NCBI GenBank assembly: GCA_030433215.1
Contig: JAUIMC010000005.1
Span: 62,001 to 126,000, forward strand
Direction: 5' to 3'
Source of the DNA: Alphaproteobacteria bacterium
GTDB lineage: Bacteria > Pseudomonadota > Alphaproteobacteria > Caulobacterales > Parvularculaceae
DNA: 64,000 nucleotides
How positions within the stretch are numbered: the first letter of the stretch is position 1; each line of letters opens with the position of its first letter. A program made the translations under genes and the position numbers. Under the pieces are notes generated by a model. It saw nothing but the letters and a program-made list of their open reading frames with translations, was not told the origin of the DNA and searched no databases. Positions 9,546 through 17,879 of this stretch are shown here, piece by piece.

Positions 9546-10247
9546 ATGCGGGTTCTGCTGATCGAAGACGATGGCGCGACGGCGCAAAGCATCGAACTGA
9601 TGCTGAAGTCGGACGGGTTCAACGTATACACCACTGATCTCGGCGAAGAAGGCGTCGACCTCGGCAAGGTCTATGACTACGACATCATTCTTCTCGACCT
9701 CAACCTGCCGGACATGACCGGCTTCGACGTTCTGAAATCCCTGCGCGTTGCAAAGATCAACACGCCGATCCTTATCCTGACTGGCCAGGGCGACATCGAA
9801 ACGAAAGTGCGCGGCCTCGGATTTGGCGCCGACGATTACATGACCAAGCCTTTCCACAAGGACGAGCTGGTTGCGCGCATCCACGCGATTGTGCGCCGCT
9901 CGAAAGGCCATTCCCAGTCGGTCATCACCACGGGCAAACTCGTCGTCAATCTCGACGCGAAAACGGTCGAGGTCGCGGGCCAGCGCGTCCACCTCACCGG
10001 CAAGGAATACCAGATGCTGGAGCTTCTCTCGCTCCGCAAGGGCACGACGCTGACCAAAGAGATGTTCCTCAACCACCTCTATGGCGGCATGGACGAGCCC
10101 GAACTCAAGATCATCGACGTCTTTATCTGTAAGCTGCGTAAGAAACTCGCCGCCGCGACACAAGGCGAGCATTATATCGAAACAGTCTGGGGGCGCGGCT
10201 ACGTTCTTCGCGACCCGCAGGAGGAAAAAGCCCAATCCGTCGCGTAA
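9546..10247 (+). CDS. ctrA: cell-cycle response regulator CtrA
   Basis: OmpR-type response regulator, 233 aa. The receiver domain (1-120) has the phospho-acceptor Asp51 in LLDLNLPDM, the acidic pair EDD at 7-9 and Lys in TKPF. The winged-helix domain (about 125-225) contains [32 protein letters not shown], interrupted here only for description, a strongly conserved CtrA recognition region. In Caulobacter, CtrA controls replication initiation, division, motility and envelope genes. AGGAG precedes the ATG by 8 bases, and a strong terminator follows, so the gene is monocistronic. It ends in SVA rather than the Ala-Ala known for Caulobacter ClpXP recognition. Confidence 0.97.
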   Translation: MRVLLIEDDGATAQSIELMLKSDGFNVYTTDLGEEGVDLGKVYDYDIILLDLNLPDMTGFDVLKSLRVAKINTPILILTGQGDIETKVRGLGFGADDYMTKPFHKDELVARIHAIVRRSKGHSQSVITTGKLVVNLDAKTVEVAGQRVHLTGKEYQMLELLSLRKGTTLTKEMFLNHLYGGMDEPELKIIDVFICKLRKKLAAATQGEHYIETVWGRGYVLRDPQEEKAQSVA

Positions 10248-10296
10248 GACTCAACAGGCTGAGGCGACGTATTCTAAAACTTGCACCAGTTCAGAA

Positions 10297-10324
10297 ACGC
10301 CCCGGAGACATCCGGGGCGTTTTT
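10297..10324 (+). terminator. rho-independent terminator after ctrA
   Basis: Perfect 9-bp stem ACGCCCCGG / CCGGGGCGT with a 6-base loop, followed by TTTT. It lies 50 bases after the ctrA stop. Confidence 0.9.
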
Positions 10325-10351
10325 GGTTTCGGAGCCCTGATTTGAAAAGGA

Positions 10352-11224
10352 TCAGGCGGCGCTGACCGCCTCTTCCATCGCCAGGACGGTCTTCTTGCGC
10401 TCGACGCCCCAGCGGTAATTGTGGATGACGCCGGAGGACAGGATCACCCGATGGCAGGGGATGAGCACCGAGATGAGGTTCGCGCCGACAGCCGCCCCCA
10501 CCGCGCGATTGGCTTTCGGCTTGCCGATCTCGCCGGCGATATCGCCATAGGTGCAGCGCGCGCCGTAAGGGATTTTCAAGAGCGCTTCCCAGACCTTGAG
10601 CTGGAAATTCGTGCCCCGCACATGGAGCCGCAAAGGCTCGTCGAGATTGCGGTTCAGCGCGAAGGCGAAGGCGCGCGCGGCGAACGGCGCAACATAGTCC
10701 TTGTCCTGAACGAAATCGGCCGCCGTCCAGTCATGCATCAGCTCTTCTAGATGGCGCGCGTCGCCGCCCTCTTCGGCGAAGCTCAGCCAGCAAACGCCTT
10801 TGTCCGTCGCCGCGATGAGCACGCGCCCCAGGGGCCCGTTAATGAAGGCGTAACGGATGACGAGCCCGGCGCCGCGGCGGCGATACTCGCCCGGCGTCAT
10901 CGCCTCGGCGGCGAGAAACAGATCATGGAGGCGCGAGGCGCCGGAAAGCCCCGCCGAAAACGACGCCGACAGAATGTCCTCGCCTTCGGCCATGGCGCGC
11001 TTGGCTTCCTGGGCGGCGAGATATTGCAGGAAGCGCTTGGGCGAGACGCCCGCGCCTGCCTTGAAGACGCGCTGGAAATGCGCCGGCGAGAGGCCCACAT
11101 GCGCGGCCGTTTCTTCAAGGCCGGGCTTGGCCTCGGCGTTGGCGGCCAGGAAATCGATGGCGCGGGCTACGGGCTCGTAAGCATCAAGGCGCCGGGACGG
11201 GAGGAATGAGGACATATCGGTCAT
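10352..11224 (-). CDS. AraC-type HTH / O6-methylguanine-DNA methyltransferase fusion (Ada-like)
   Basis: 290 aa. Residues about 10-105 form an AraC helix-turn-helix region (GLSPAHFQRVFKAGAGVSP). The C-terminal methyltransferase domain carries the suicide active site IPCHRV (Cys about residue 256) after NRAVGAAVGAN. It repairs O6-alkylguanine by self-alkylation. Compared with E. coli Ada it lacks the N-terminal zinc/methylphosphotriester Cys domain, so it cannot sense damage by that route. The ATG at 11222-11224 follows AAGGG; an upstream start at 11260 is possible. It converges with ctrA. Confidence 0.9.
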   Translation of the reverse strand: MTDMSSFLPSRRLDAYEPVARAIDFLAANAEAKPGLEETAAHVGLSPAHFQRVFKAGAGVSPKRFLQYLAAQEAKRAMAEGEDILSASFSAGLSGASRLHDLFLAAEAMTPGEYRRRGAGLVIRYAFINGPLGRVLIAATDKGVCWLSFAEEGGDARHLEELMHDWTAADFVQDKDYVAPFAARAFAFALNRNLDEPLRLHVRGTNFQLKVWEALLKIPYGARCTYGDIAGEIGKPKANRAVGAAVGANLISVLIPCHRVILSSGVIHNYRWGVERKKTVLAMEEAVSAA

Positions 11225-11354
11225 GAAGCCCTTTTGAACGCAAAAACCCGCCGCAGACACCCGATTCTTGCGGGAAAAGCCCGGCCTCTTTTACGCGGCA
11301 TTAACCCTAATGGCGCCTAAATAAGCTCGCAACAATCCGGAGGAGATCCCCAAG

Positions 11355-11705
11355 ATGGAAGATCTCAATTACATTATCGGCATTGGGTTTTCCGGCGCGG
11401 ATCTGCCGCGGGCGGTCATTCTGGCCTTCCTGTTCGCGATGTTCGCGCAAGGCAACACGAATGTCTGGAAAGTCGGTCTCCTGGCGCTTCTGATCGACCG
11501 CACGGTCTGGCCCATTGCGGCCATGGGCACGTCGGGCGCGGAGCTTCAGTCCATCTATGCGGCGATCGCCGGCATGGTGAAAAGCTTCAAGGACGATCTC
11601 GGCATTTACATCGTCCGCTATATCGGCCTTGTCCTGATGGTCGGCGGGTTCCGCTGGATGCGCGCCGCGCTTCACGGGATAACCCCGAAAAAGGCCGCCG
11701 CCTAA
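11355..11705 (+). CDS. small membrane protein of unknown function
   Basis: 116 aa with probable membrane segments at about 18-32, 38-56 and 86-103, and the basic tail PKKAAA. I do not recognise the family. GGAGGAG lies about 10 bases before the ATG, supporting translation. It is transcribed alone, away from the Ada-like gene and convergent with the ketosynthase gene 8 bases downstream. Confidence 0.75.
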   Translation: MEDLNYIIGIGFSGADLPRAVILAFLFAMFAQGNTNVWKVGLLALLIDRTVWPIAAMGTSGAELQSIYAAIAGMVKSFKDDLGIYIVRYIGLVLMVGGFRWMRAALHGITPKKAAA

Positions 11706-11713
11706 GAGTTGGC

Positions 11714-12922
11714 TTAAACCTTTTCGAATGCGACGACCGCATTCAGGCCGCCAAATGCAAACGAATTTGAGAGCGCGACGGAAACGTCGCGCTCTTTTGC
11801 TTCATTGGGCGTGTAATCGAGATCGCATTCGGGATCCGGCTCGTCATAATTGACCGTAGGCGCAACGACGCCATTTCTCAGCGCGAGGATCGCCGCGATC
11901 GATTCAATCCCGCCCGCAGCGCCGAGCAGATGGCCGTGCATGGACTTCGTCGACGAAACGGCGAGATCGTCCGCGCCCGCGCCGAATACGCTGCGGATGG
12001 CTTTGGTCTCGGTCGGGTCGTTCAACAGCGTGCCGGTGCCGTGGGCGTTGACATAAACCGATTTCGGATCGGCGATCTCGATGTCCTTCAAGGCGAGCTT
12101 CATCGCGCCGGCGGCGCCGTTCACATCCGGGTTGATCATGTCCTTGCCGTCGGCGTTCATGCCAAAGCCGGAAAGCCGGCAGAGAATGTTCGCGCCGCGC
12201 TTTTTCGCGTGTTCTTCTTCCTCGAGAACGAACACCCCCGCGCCTTCGCCGATGACGAGGCCATTGCGGTTTTTCGAAAACGGCCGGCAGGTCTCGTCGG
12301 CGAGAATGTGCATCGCCTTCCAGGCTTCGAGCGCGCCGTAGCACAAGATCGCTTCGCTCGCCCCGGCGATGCCGGCGTCGGCGGCGCCCGACTTGATCAG
12401 CTCGGCCGTGACGCCGAGCGCGTGGGCGCCGGTGGCGCAGGCGCTGGAGACGGCGAAGGACGGCCCTTTGACGGCGTATTTGATGGTGAGATGGCTCGCC
12501 GCCGCGTTGGGGATCAGCTTCAGGATGGTCAGCGGATGCGGCCGGCGCTCGCGGCAGAGCATCGAGATATAGCCCTGGTCGAAGGTCGACTGCCCGCCGA
12601 TCCCGGTGCCGATGATGCAGGCCGTGCGCGCGCCCAGGGCTTCATCAAACTCAAGGCCGGACTGCGCCACCGCCTCTTCCGCGGCAAGCGCCGCGAGCTG
12701 CGAGAAGCGGTCGGCGCGCATGAGCTGAACGCCGAGGCCCTTGATGCGTTCGTCGACACCGTCCACGGGCGCGACCGGGAGGGTCAGCGAAAACCGGTCC
12801 GCCGCATAGTCGCGCTTTTGAATGGCGCAGCGTCCCGCCGTCAGGCCGTCCCAGAACGCATCGACGCTCGCGCCGAGCGGCGTGACCGCGCCCATTCCTG
12901 TTACGACAACATTTCGCGTCAT
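11714..12922 (-). CDS. beta-ketoacyl-ACP synthase, KAS II/FabF type
   Basis: 402-aa thiolase-fold condensing enzyme for acyl chain elongation. The catalytic triad is complete: Cys in SSACATGAHA (about 162), His in NAHGTGT (about 303) and His in KSMHGHLLGAAGG (about 338). The C terminus SFAFGGLNAVVAF is typical. It lies 4 bases after a private acyl carrier protein gene, and no fabD, fabG or fabZ is nearby, so it probably makes a specialised acyl chain (compare NodE/NodF or the AcpXL-linked synthases) rather than serving bulk synthesis. That role is inferred. Confidence 0.9.
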   Translation of the reverse strand: MTRNVVVTGMGAVTPLGASVDAFWDGLTAGRCAIQKRDYAADRFSLTLPVAPVDGVDERIKGLGVQLMRADRFSQLAALAAEEAVAQSGLEFDEALGARTACIIGTGIGGQSTFDQGYISMLCRERRPHPLTILKLIPNAAASHLTIKYAVKGPSFAVSSACATGAHALGVTAELIKSGAADAGIAGASEAILCYGALEAWKAMHILADETCRPFSKNRNGLVIGEGAGVFVLEEEEHAKKRGANILCRLSGFGMNADGKDMINPDVNGAAGAMKLALKDIEIADPKSVYVNAHGTGTLLNDPTETKAIRSVFGAGADDLAVSSTKSMHGHLLGAAGGIESIAAILALRNGVVAPTVNYDEPDPECDLDYTPNEAKERDVSVALSNSFAFGGLNAVVAFEKV

Positions 12923-12926
12923 GCGG

Positions 12927-13175
12927 TTATTTCTTGATCAGGTTTTCGAGGGCGTCGAGGAGATCGCCAACGGTCGCCATCTCGCCGAACGGATTTTCAT
13001 TGGCGTTGAACGGCACTTCCACGTCGAGCTTTTCCTCGACTTCGTAAATGATTTCCACGACCGAAAAGGAATCGATGCCGAGATCGGCGATGGGCGTGTC
13101 GCGATTGAGCTCGCCGGTAAGCCCCACCGCGTGCTCCTTGATGATCTCGAGAAGGCTCGCTTCCATATCGGCCAT
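12927..13175 (-). CDS. acyl carrier protein
   Basis: 82 aa, acidic, four-helix ACP fold. The phosphopantetheine attachment serine is in LGIDSFSVVE (Ser about 37), following ADLG. It diverges from housekeeping AcpP, which has DSLD at this site; Phe follows the serine here. It lies immediately upstream of, and presumably partners, the ketosynthase encoded by the next gene. AGGGAGACC lies just before the ATG. Confidence 0.9.
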   Translation of the reverse strand: MADMEASLLEIIKEHAVGLTGELNRDTPIADLGIDSFSVVEIIYEVEEKLDVEVPFNANENPFGEMATVGDLLDALENLIKK

Positions 13176-13263
13176 ATCGGTCTCCCTGTCCTTACCCCGG
13201 GTCTTAACCGACGCCGCCGGAAATGCCTAGGCCGGGGCGCCGTTCCAGTCGGTTTTCAGGGGG

Positions 13264-13749
13264 TTAGTCCCGGAAATTCTGATATTGCAGGGGCTGTTCG
13301 AGCTTCATGCCCTTCACGAAGGCGATCACCTCCTGAAGGTCGTCGCGCTTCTTGCCGGTGATGCGCAGGGAGTCGCCCTGGATCGCCGCCTGGACCTTGA
13401 ATTTCTCGCCCTTGATCGCTTTCACGATCTTCTTGCCGAGCTCCTTGTCGATGCCCTGCTTGATGAGGACGCGCTGGCGCACGGACTGGCCCGCCGCCGG
13501 CTCTTCCTTCTGATAGTCGAGGGAGCCGGGCTCGATGCCGCGCTTTTGCATGGCGCCTTGCAGGATCTCGTGCATCTGGCGCAGCTTCAATTCGTCATCC
13601 GCGAAGATGGTGATGACGCCGTCCTTCATCTCCACCGAAGACTTCGATCCCTTGAAGTCGTAACGCGTCGCGATTTCGCGCGTGACGTTCTGGACGGCGT
13701 TGTCCGCTTCGGAGAGGTCGACTTCGGAAACAATGTCGAATGACGGCAT
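13264..13749 (-). CDS. YajQ family nucleotide-binding protein
   Basis: 161 aa, almost exactly the family length. It starts MPSFDIVSEVD and contains NAVQNVTREIATRYDFKGS and the C-terminal YQNFRD, all hallmark YajQ (UPF0234) segments. Some members bind cyclic di-GMP and act as transcriptional coregulators; the function in this organism is unknown. I chose the ATG at 13747-13749, with GGGAG 7 bases upstream, over an in-frame TTG two codons earlier. Confidence 0.95.
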   Translation of the reverse strand: MPSFDIVSEVDLSEADNAVQNVTREIATRYDFKGSKSSVEMKDGVITIFADDELKLRQMHEILQGAMQKRGIEPGSLDYQKEEPAAGQSVRQRVLIKQGIDKELGKKIVKAIKGEKFKVQAAIQGDSLRITGKKRDDLQEVIAFVKGMKLEQPLQYQNFRD

Positions 13750-13772
13750 GCGCAATCTCCCAAATCCTTTTG

Positions 13773-13856
13773 CCGCTCATCCCGGCGAAAGCCGGGATCT
13801 TTTATGGCGGCTTGCAAAGCGTGGCCAGAGATTCCGGCATTCGCCGGAATGAGCGG
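13773..13856. repeat. dispersed palindromic repeat, family B
   Basis: CCGCTCAT...ATGAGCGG flank two internal hairpins (CCCGGC-GAAA-GCCGGG and TTCCGGCATTCGCCGGAA). This is the common alphaproteobacterial 'tcatcccggcgaaagccgggatc' style intergenic unit. It lies between yajQ and rnpB. A related element is split across 53485-53648. Confidence 0.7.
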
Positions 13857-13896
13857 AGTGAAACTTTTCATAGTTGATACGCTCCGAAATAAAAGC

Positions 13897-14352
13897 GCCA
13901 GACGGTCTGTAAGCCGGGTTCTGTACGCCTTACGGCGCGACGACCATTCCTCTAGGCCGCACATTGCTGCGCGGCTCAAGCAACCAACCCGGACGCCTCG
14001 GCGCGGAAACACGCCTGCCCCTTGCGGGGCGCGCCGTCCCTATTCGGTTTTGCTCCAGGCGGGGCTTGCCGTGCCCGTCCCATTGCTGGTCCGGCGGTGC
14101 GCTCTTACCGCACCTTTTCACCCTTGCCTCTATGAAAGAGGCGGTTCGTTCTCTGTGGCGCTATCCCTCAGGCCCTTCATTGCTGAAAGACCCGGCCGGG
14201 CGTTACCCGGCGCCTTGTCTCCATGGAGCCCGGACTTTCCTCCCGCCTCCGCTCTGCGAGCTACGGCGCGGCAAGCCCGCAGCGTGAAAACCGCTAGGCT
14301 TGCCAGGCCATAGCCCGTAGGGCGAAGGCCGGCGGCCGTCCGACCGTCTGGC
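13897..14352 (-). ncRNA. rnpB: RNase P RNA (type A)
   Basis: Catalytic RNA of RNase P, which matures tRNA 5' ends. On the minus strand the universal 5' block GAGGAAAGTCCGGGCTCC is at about 14230-14247, GGTAACGCC follows, and the 3' block CAGAACCCGGCTTACAGACC ends near 13902. The terminal helix P1 can be read directly: GCCAGACGGTC at 13897-13907 pairs with GACCGTCTGGC at 14342-14352. About 456 nt, within the normal range. The open frames across it are not genes. Confidence 0.95.
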
Positions 14353-14367
14353 CGGAAGGATGTGTCG

Positions 14368-14383
14368 CCTCAGCGCGCTGAGG
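14368..14383. promoter_or_regulatory. 16-bp perfect palindrome in the likely rnpB promoter
   Basis: CCTCAGCGCGCTGAGG is fully self-complementary. On the minus strand it overlaps a TTGACC -35-like hexamer (14382-14387) and ends a few bases before the expected -10 region of rnpB. It could be a protein-binding site or part of an upstream hairpin. Confidence 0.4.
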
Positions 14384-14439
14384 TCAAGGCTGCGTGAATG
14401 CCGGTTCCCCCGCCCCGCGCCGCCTCTTATGATCCGGGT

Positions 14440-14964
14440 ATGAAACGGATTTCCCTCCTGCGGCACGCCGAGGCCGCCGACAGATCGCCGGCGATCACCG
14501 ACCGGGAACGCCCCCTGACCAAGAAAGGGCGCGAGGATTCGCGGCTGATGGGCGGGTTTATCGCCAAAAGCCGCTATCTGCCCGACCTCGCCTTGTGCTC
14601 GCCCTCGACCCGCACCCGGGAAACGCTCGAGGAGGTTTGCACCCGCCTCGAGGAAGCGCCCGAGACCATGTTCGAGGCCGCCATCTACGAGGCGACGGAA
14701 GAGGATATCCTCGAGGCCGTCAGGGCGCTGCCCGACGACTTCGATCATGTGCTGGTCGTCGGCCACAATCCGGGCTTCCACGCCCTCGGCGTCAGGCTCG
14801 CCGATCCCGCCGCCAGCGACGCCCGCGCCCTCGAGCGCATCGCCAACAAGTTCCCGAAAGGCGCGCTGGCGGATTACGAGTTGGAGATCGGGTCCTGGCG
14901 CGAGACCGCTTTCGGGTGCGGGCGCCTTGTGACGTTCACGCGGCAGAAAGATTTGCGCCAATAG
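14440..14964 (+). CDS. SixA-like histidine phosphatase
   Basis: 174-aa branch-1 histidine phosphatase superfamily protein. The phospho-accepting histidine is in SLLRHAEA (residue 8, RHA in place of RHG as in SixA) and the second catalytic His is in VVGHNPGF. SixA removes phosphate from histidine phosphocarriers; the partner here is unknown, and no kinase or PTS gene is nearby. I chose the ATG at 14440 because the RHA motif then sits at the usual distance from the N terminus; the frame is open upstream with Pro-rich filler. Confidence 0.85.
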   Translation: MKRISLLRHAEAADRSPAITDRERPLTKKGREDSRLMGGFIAKSRYLPDLALCSPSTRTRETLEEVCTRLEEAPETMFEAAIYEATEEDILEAVRALPDDFDHVLVVGHNPGFHALGVRLADPAASDARALERIANKFPKGALADYELEIGSWRETAFGCGRLVTFTRQKDLRQ

Positions 14965-15038
14965 CGCCCGACCGTCTGGCGCGACCGCAAAAGCCGGTCT
15001 AAGACGACCGGACAAGCAGAAAAGAAGGAACGCGCGTC

Positions 15039-15482
15039 ATGGCGGCGCTGTATCATTACAGCTCCGAAGCGGAGATTATTCGCATCGGAGAGAGGTTTTT
15101 CGACCGCACTCTTCCGAAGGCGGAATGGACGCATGGCGCTCACTGGGCGGCGGCCTTCTGGCTGATCGCGAAGCGCCCGGACATCGATCCCGAACGCGAC
15201 ATGCCGGATCTCATCCGCCGCTATAACGAAGCGACAGGAACCGTGAACTCCGACAGCTCGGGCTATCACGAGACCATCACGCAAGCCTCGCTGATCGTCG
15301 CGCGCGGGTTTCTTGCGGCGCAGGAGGGCGAACCGTCCCTCGACGAACTCTGCAATCGCCTCTTCGCCTCGCCTTTCGGCGAGAGCGACTGGCTGTTCGA
15401 TTACTGGTCGAAAGAAGTCCTGTTTTCCGTGAAAGCCCGCAAGGAATGGGTCGCGCCGGATATCAAACCCCTCGCGCTATAA
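15039..15482 (+). CDS. conserved-looking cytoplasmic protein of unknown function
   Basis: 147 aa, soluble, rich in Trp and His, with WTHGAHW (about 28-34) and GYHETIT (about 74-80) that could form a metal or substrate site. I do not recognise the family. AAGGA is 9 bases before the ATG, and the gene reads as well-coded alphaproteobacterial sequence. It stands alone between the SixA-like gene and a small membrane-protein gene. Confidence 0.8.
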   Translation: MAALYHYSSEAEIIRIGERFFDRTLPKAEWTHGAHWAAAFWLIAKRPDIDPERDMPDLIRRYNEATGTVNSDSSGYHETITQASLIVARGFLAAQEGEPSLDELCNRLFASPFGESDWLFDYWSKEVLFSVKARKEWVAPDIKPLAL

Positions 15483-15586
15483 GCTAACAGAACCTTGCGC
15501 CGGTGCTTCGATCTTGCGTGCGCATTCTTAAACGAAATTAGAAATCCTCGGTTAGCTAGGATGCGCCTTCGCATTCCGGACCAGCC

Positions 15587-15862
15587 ATGCAGACCCTGTC
15601 GAGACCCTCTTTTGGCGCTATCCTGTTCATCGCCGGCGCCGTCGCCTCGGTGATTGTCCTGCAATTCCCGTGGTTTTCCTATCTGATGACCTTTGTGATC
15701 TGGACGGCCTTGCGCGCGCCCGAAACCATCGGCGTCGGCGGGATATTGAACATTTCCCCGGCCCGCTCGCTGTCGGAAGCCGCCTATGAAGGATTATGGG
15801 CCGCGACGGGCCTCGTCTTCGGCGTTACCCTGAGCTTTGAAGTCGTCAAAGCTTTCCTTTGA
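15587..15862 (+). CDS. small membrane protein of unknown function
   Basis: 91 aa with membrane segments at about 9-38 and 67-88. No recognised motif. There is no strong ribosome-binding site before the ATG. Its last 17 bases overlap the 3' end of the convergent amidase gene, which lowers confidence a little, but the hydrophobic pattern is coherent. Confidence 0.6.
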   Translation: MQTLSRPSFGAILFIAGAVASVIVLQFPWFSYLMTFVIWTALRAPETIGVGGILNISPARSLSEAAYEGLWAATGLVFGVTLSFEVVKAFL

Positions 15863-16529
15863 CGGCGATCAGCGCCGCGCGCGTCGCCGCATCGAAGCCC
15901 TGCCCCAAAGACTGCGGACAGAACCGCCGCTGAAAGGCGATGAGCCCCGCGGCGTAATCGCCGGGCCCGGCGTCGTAACCGATCGCCTGAAGCGCTTCCA
16001 AAGCCGCCTCATACGTCACCGCCTCGCCAGCGCGCGCATCGCCCTCGAAGGGCGCCAGCGCGAGACCTTCGTCACTCAGCTTCTTCCAGGGAAATTTTTC
16101 GCCCGGATCTTCCTTGCGGCGCGGCGCCACGTCGGAATGGCCTATGACCCGCGCCGGATCGATCTTATGACGTGTGCGGATTTCCTTCACCAGTGCGATC
16201 ACAGAGGCGATCTGGACGTCCGGAAAATCGCGATAGCCGAACTGGTGGCCGGGATTGACGATCTCGACGCCGATAGAGCGGGCGTTGATGTCGGCTTCGC
16301 CGCGCCATGAGGAAACGCCGGCGTGCCAGGCGCGCTTGTCCTCATCGACGAGCTTGTAGACGTCGCCGTTTTCCTCGACGAGGTAATGGGCGCTCACTCT
16401 CGCCGCCGGGTCCTGCAGGCGCTCAAGAGCCTCGGCGCCCGTCTTCATCCCCGTATAATGCAGGATCACCATATCGACCGGCATGTTCCGGTCGTCGAAA
16501 TTCGGGGACGGGGCGTCGATGAGCTTCAT
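15846..16529 (-). CDS. N-acetylmuramoyl-L-alanine amidase, AmpD/AmiD type
   Basis: 227 aa. Amidase_2 domain (about 15-150) with zinc ligands His in VILHYTG, His in VIGHSDVAP and Asp in KEDPG. The C-terminal third (about 165-225) looks like a peptidoglycan-binding-1 helical domain. It cleaves the MurNAc-L-Ala bond in murein turnover. No signal peptide is visible, so a cytoplasmic AmpD-like recycling role is more likely than an outer-membrane AmiD role. The stop of the following EamA gene lies 4 bases upstream of its ATG. Confidence 0.92.
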   Translation of the reverse strand: MKLIDAPSPNFDDRNMPVDMVILHYTGMKTGAEALERLQDPAARVSAHYLVEENGDVYKLVDEDKRAWHAGVSSWRGEADINARSIGVEIVNPGHQFGYRDFPDVQIASVIALVKEIRTRHKIDPARVIGHSDVAPRRKEDPGEKFPWKKLSDEGLALAPFEGDARAGEAVTYEAALEALQAIGYDAGPGDYAAGLIAFQRRFCPQSLGQGFDAATRAALIAVKGKL

Positions 16530-16533
16530 GGGC

Positions 16534-17448
16534 TTAGACCTGCGGCTCCGGCAAGGCGTCAGTATTACCCTTTTTCTTTACATTCCGGAAAAGCACCACC
16601 GCAACGCCCGCCAGGGTCATCAAGCCGCCGACCGCCATGCGCGGGCCGAACGGATCGCCCAGCAAGAGGACGCTCGCCGTAATGGCGATCACGGTCGTAA
16701 ACAGGACGGTCGGCGCCACCATGCTGATCGGCAGGCGCTGCAACAGCCAGTAATAGGCCGTATGGCCGATGAGCGAGGCGCCCAGCGCCGAATAGATGAT
16801 CGCGCCGACAATCATGGTGCGGTCCGCCGCGGCCCAGGCCGCGCCCTGCCCCTCCTCGAACAGGAACGACATGGTCATCAACGCGCCGGCGCCGATGAGC
16901 GCGAACCAGGCGAGCAGCTCATGGGGCTTGAAGGCGTTTGTGCGTTTGACGATGACCGCGCCCACCGCCTCGGAAAAGGCGCCGGCGGCGACAAGACCGA
17001 CGCCAAGGCCGATGCGCGCCGTCTCCATCTCCGCGCCGCCGCCTTCCGCGCCGCCGAGCGCAATGACCGCGACCCCGGCAAAGGCGAGCGTAATGCCGAA
17101 AATGCGCCGCCAGCCCGGCCGGTCGCCAAGAAACAGAACCGCCAGCACCGTTGAAAAAGGCACGTTCAGCTCGATCGCGATCGCCGCGGCGGAGGCCGGG
17201 GCGAATTTCATGCCCGAAAACATCAGCGCATAGTTGAACGCGCCAAGACAGAACCCGCCCAGGATCACCAGCCCCATCTCGCCTTTCCGCCAGGTCAGGA
17301 ACGGCGACAGGATCAGCGCCACCAGCACCATCCGGATGCCGGCGTAAAAGATCGGCGGCAAGACGCCGACCGCGAGCTTGATCACCACGAAGTGCAGCCC
17401 CCAAACGACGCAAACCATAAACAGGATGAGAAATTCGCGCAGGGACAC
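16534..17448 (-). CDS. EamA/DMT family transporter
   Basis: 304-aa inner-membrane protein with about ten membrane helices in two EamA repeats (VVWGLHFVVIK at the start of the first, SALGASLIGHTAYYWLL in the second). These carriers export or import small metabolites; the substrate cannot be predicted. The ATG is only 4 bases upstream of the amidase gene in the transcript, suggesting cotranscription. Confidence 0.92.
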   Translation of the reverse strand: MSLREFLILFMVCVVWGLHFVVIKLAVGVLPPIFYAGIRMVLVALILSPFLTWRKGEMGLVILGGFCLGAFNYALMFSGMKFAPASAAAIAIELNVPFSTVLAVLFLGDRPGWRRIFGITLAFAGVAVIALGGAEGGGAEMETARIGLGVGLVAAGAFSEAVGAVIVKRTNAFKPHELLAWFALIGAGALMTMSFLFEEGQGAAWAAADRTMIVGAIIYSALGASLIGHTAYYWLLQRLPISMVAPTVLFTTVIAITASVLLLGDPFGPRMAVGGLMTLAGVAVVLFRNVKKKGNTDALPEPQV

Positions 17449-17571
17449 GGCAAAGGCGCCTTATCAATGAATATGAGGGCTGGGGAATGATGCCCCCCCG
17501 CCATAAGGGGTCGCCCGGCAGGCCGCAAACGAAATAAACTGATGGGAAGAAGAGCCTGGCGCGGCCGGGCG

Positions 17572-17790
17572 CTACGCGCCGGCGGAACGCCAGCCGCGCG
17601 GGGCGCCGGGCTTGGCGAACAGGCCGGCGATGGCGGACGCCGCGAGCACGAAAGGCGCGGCCATGGCGACGGCGATAATGGCGAGGCAGGAAAAGGCGAC
17701 GACGCAGGTGAACAGCGTGGCTTCGCTCAGACGCCGGGCGAGCGACCCGGTCGCTACTGCTTCGTCTTGCTGTGCAATTGGCTCTGCCAC
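17572..17790 (-). CDS. possible small single-pass membrane protein
   Basis: 72 aa from a GTG start. One hydrophobic segment at about 26-58 lies between a short polar N terminus and a basic tail (PRGWRSAGA). No family recognised and only a weak Shine-Dalgarno. The opposite strand is also open but gives low-complexity Arg/Gly sequence, so this strand is preferred. Confidence 0.5.
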   Translation of the reverse strand: MAEPIAQQDEAVATGSLARRLSEATLFTCVVAFSCLAIIAVAMAAPFVLAASAIAGLFAKPGAPRGWRSAGA

Positions 17791-17879
17791 TTCAGGAACC
17801 TACTCGACGCGACTTAAGGCCATAAGATCAAATTCAGGGGCCCGCGTCCAGCAGACAGCGCACCCCATGCGCCGCAAAT

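Noticed and set aside
13900-14340. Protein-coding frames across the RNase P RNA region
   Set aside because: The segment shows all RNase P RNA blocks and a paired P1 helix; the frames are incidental.
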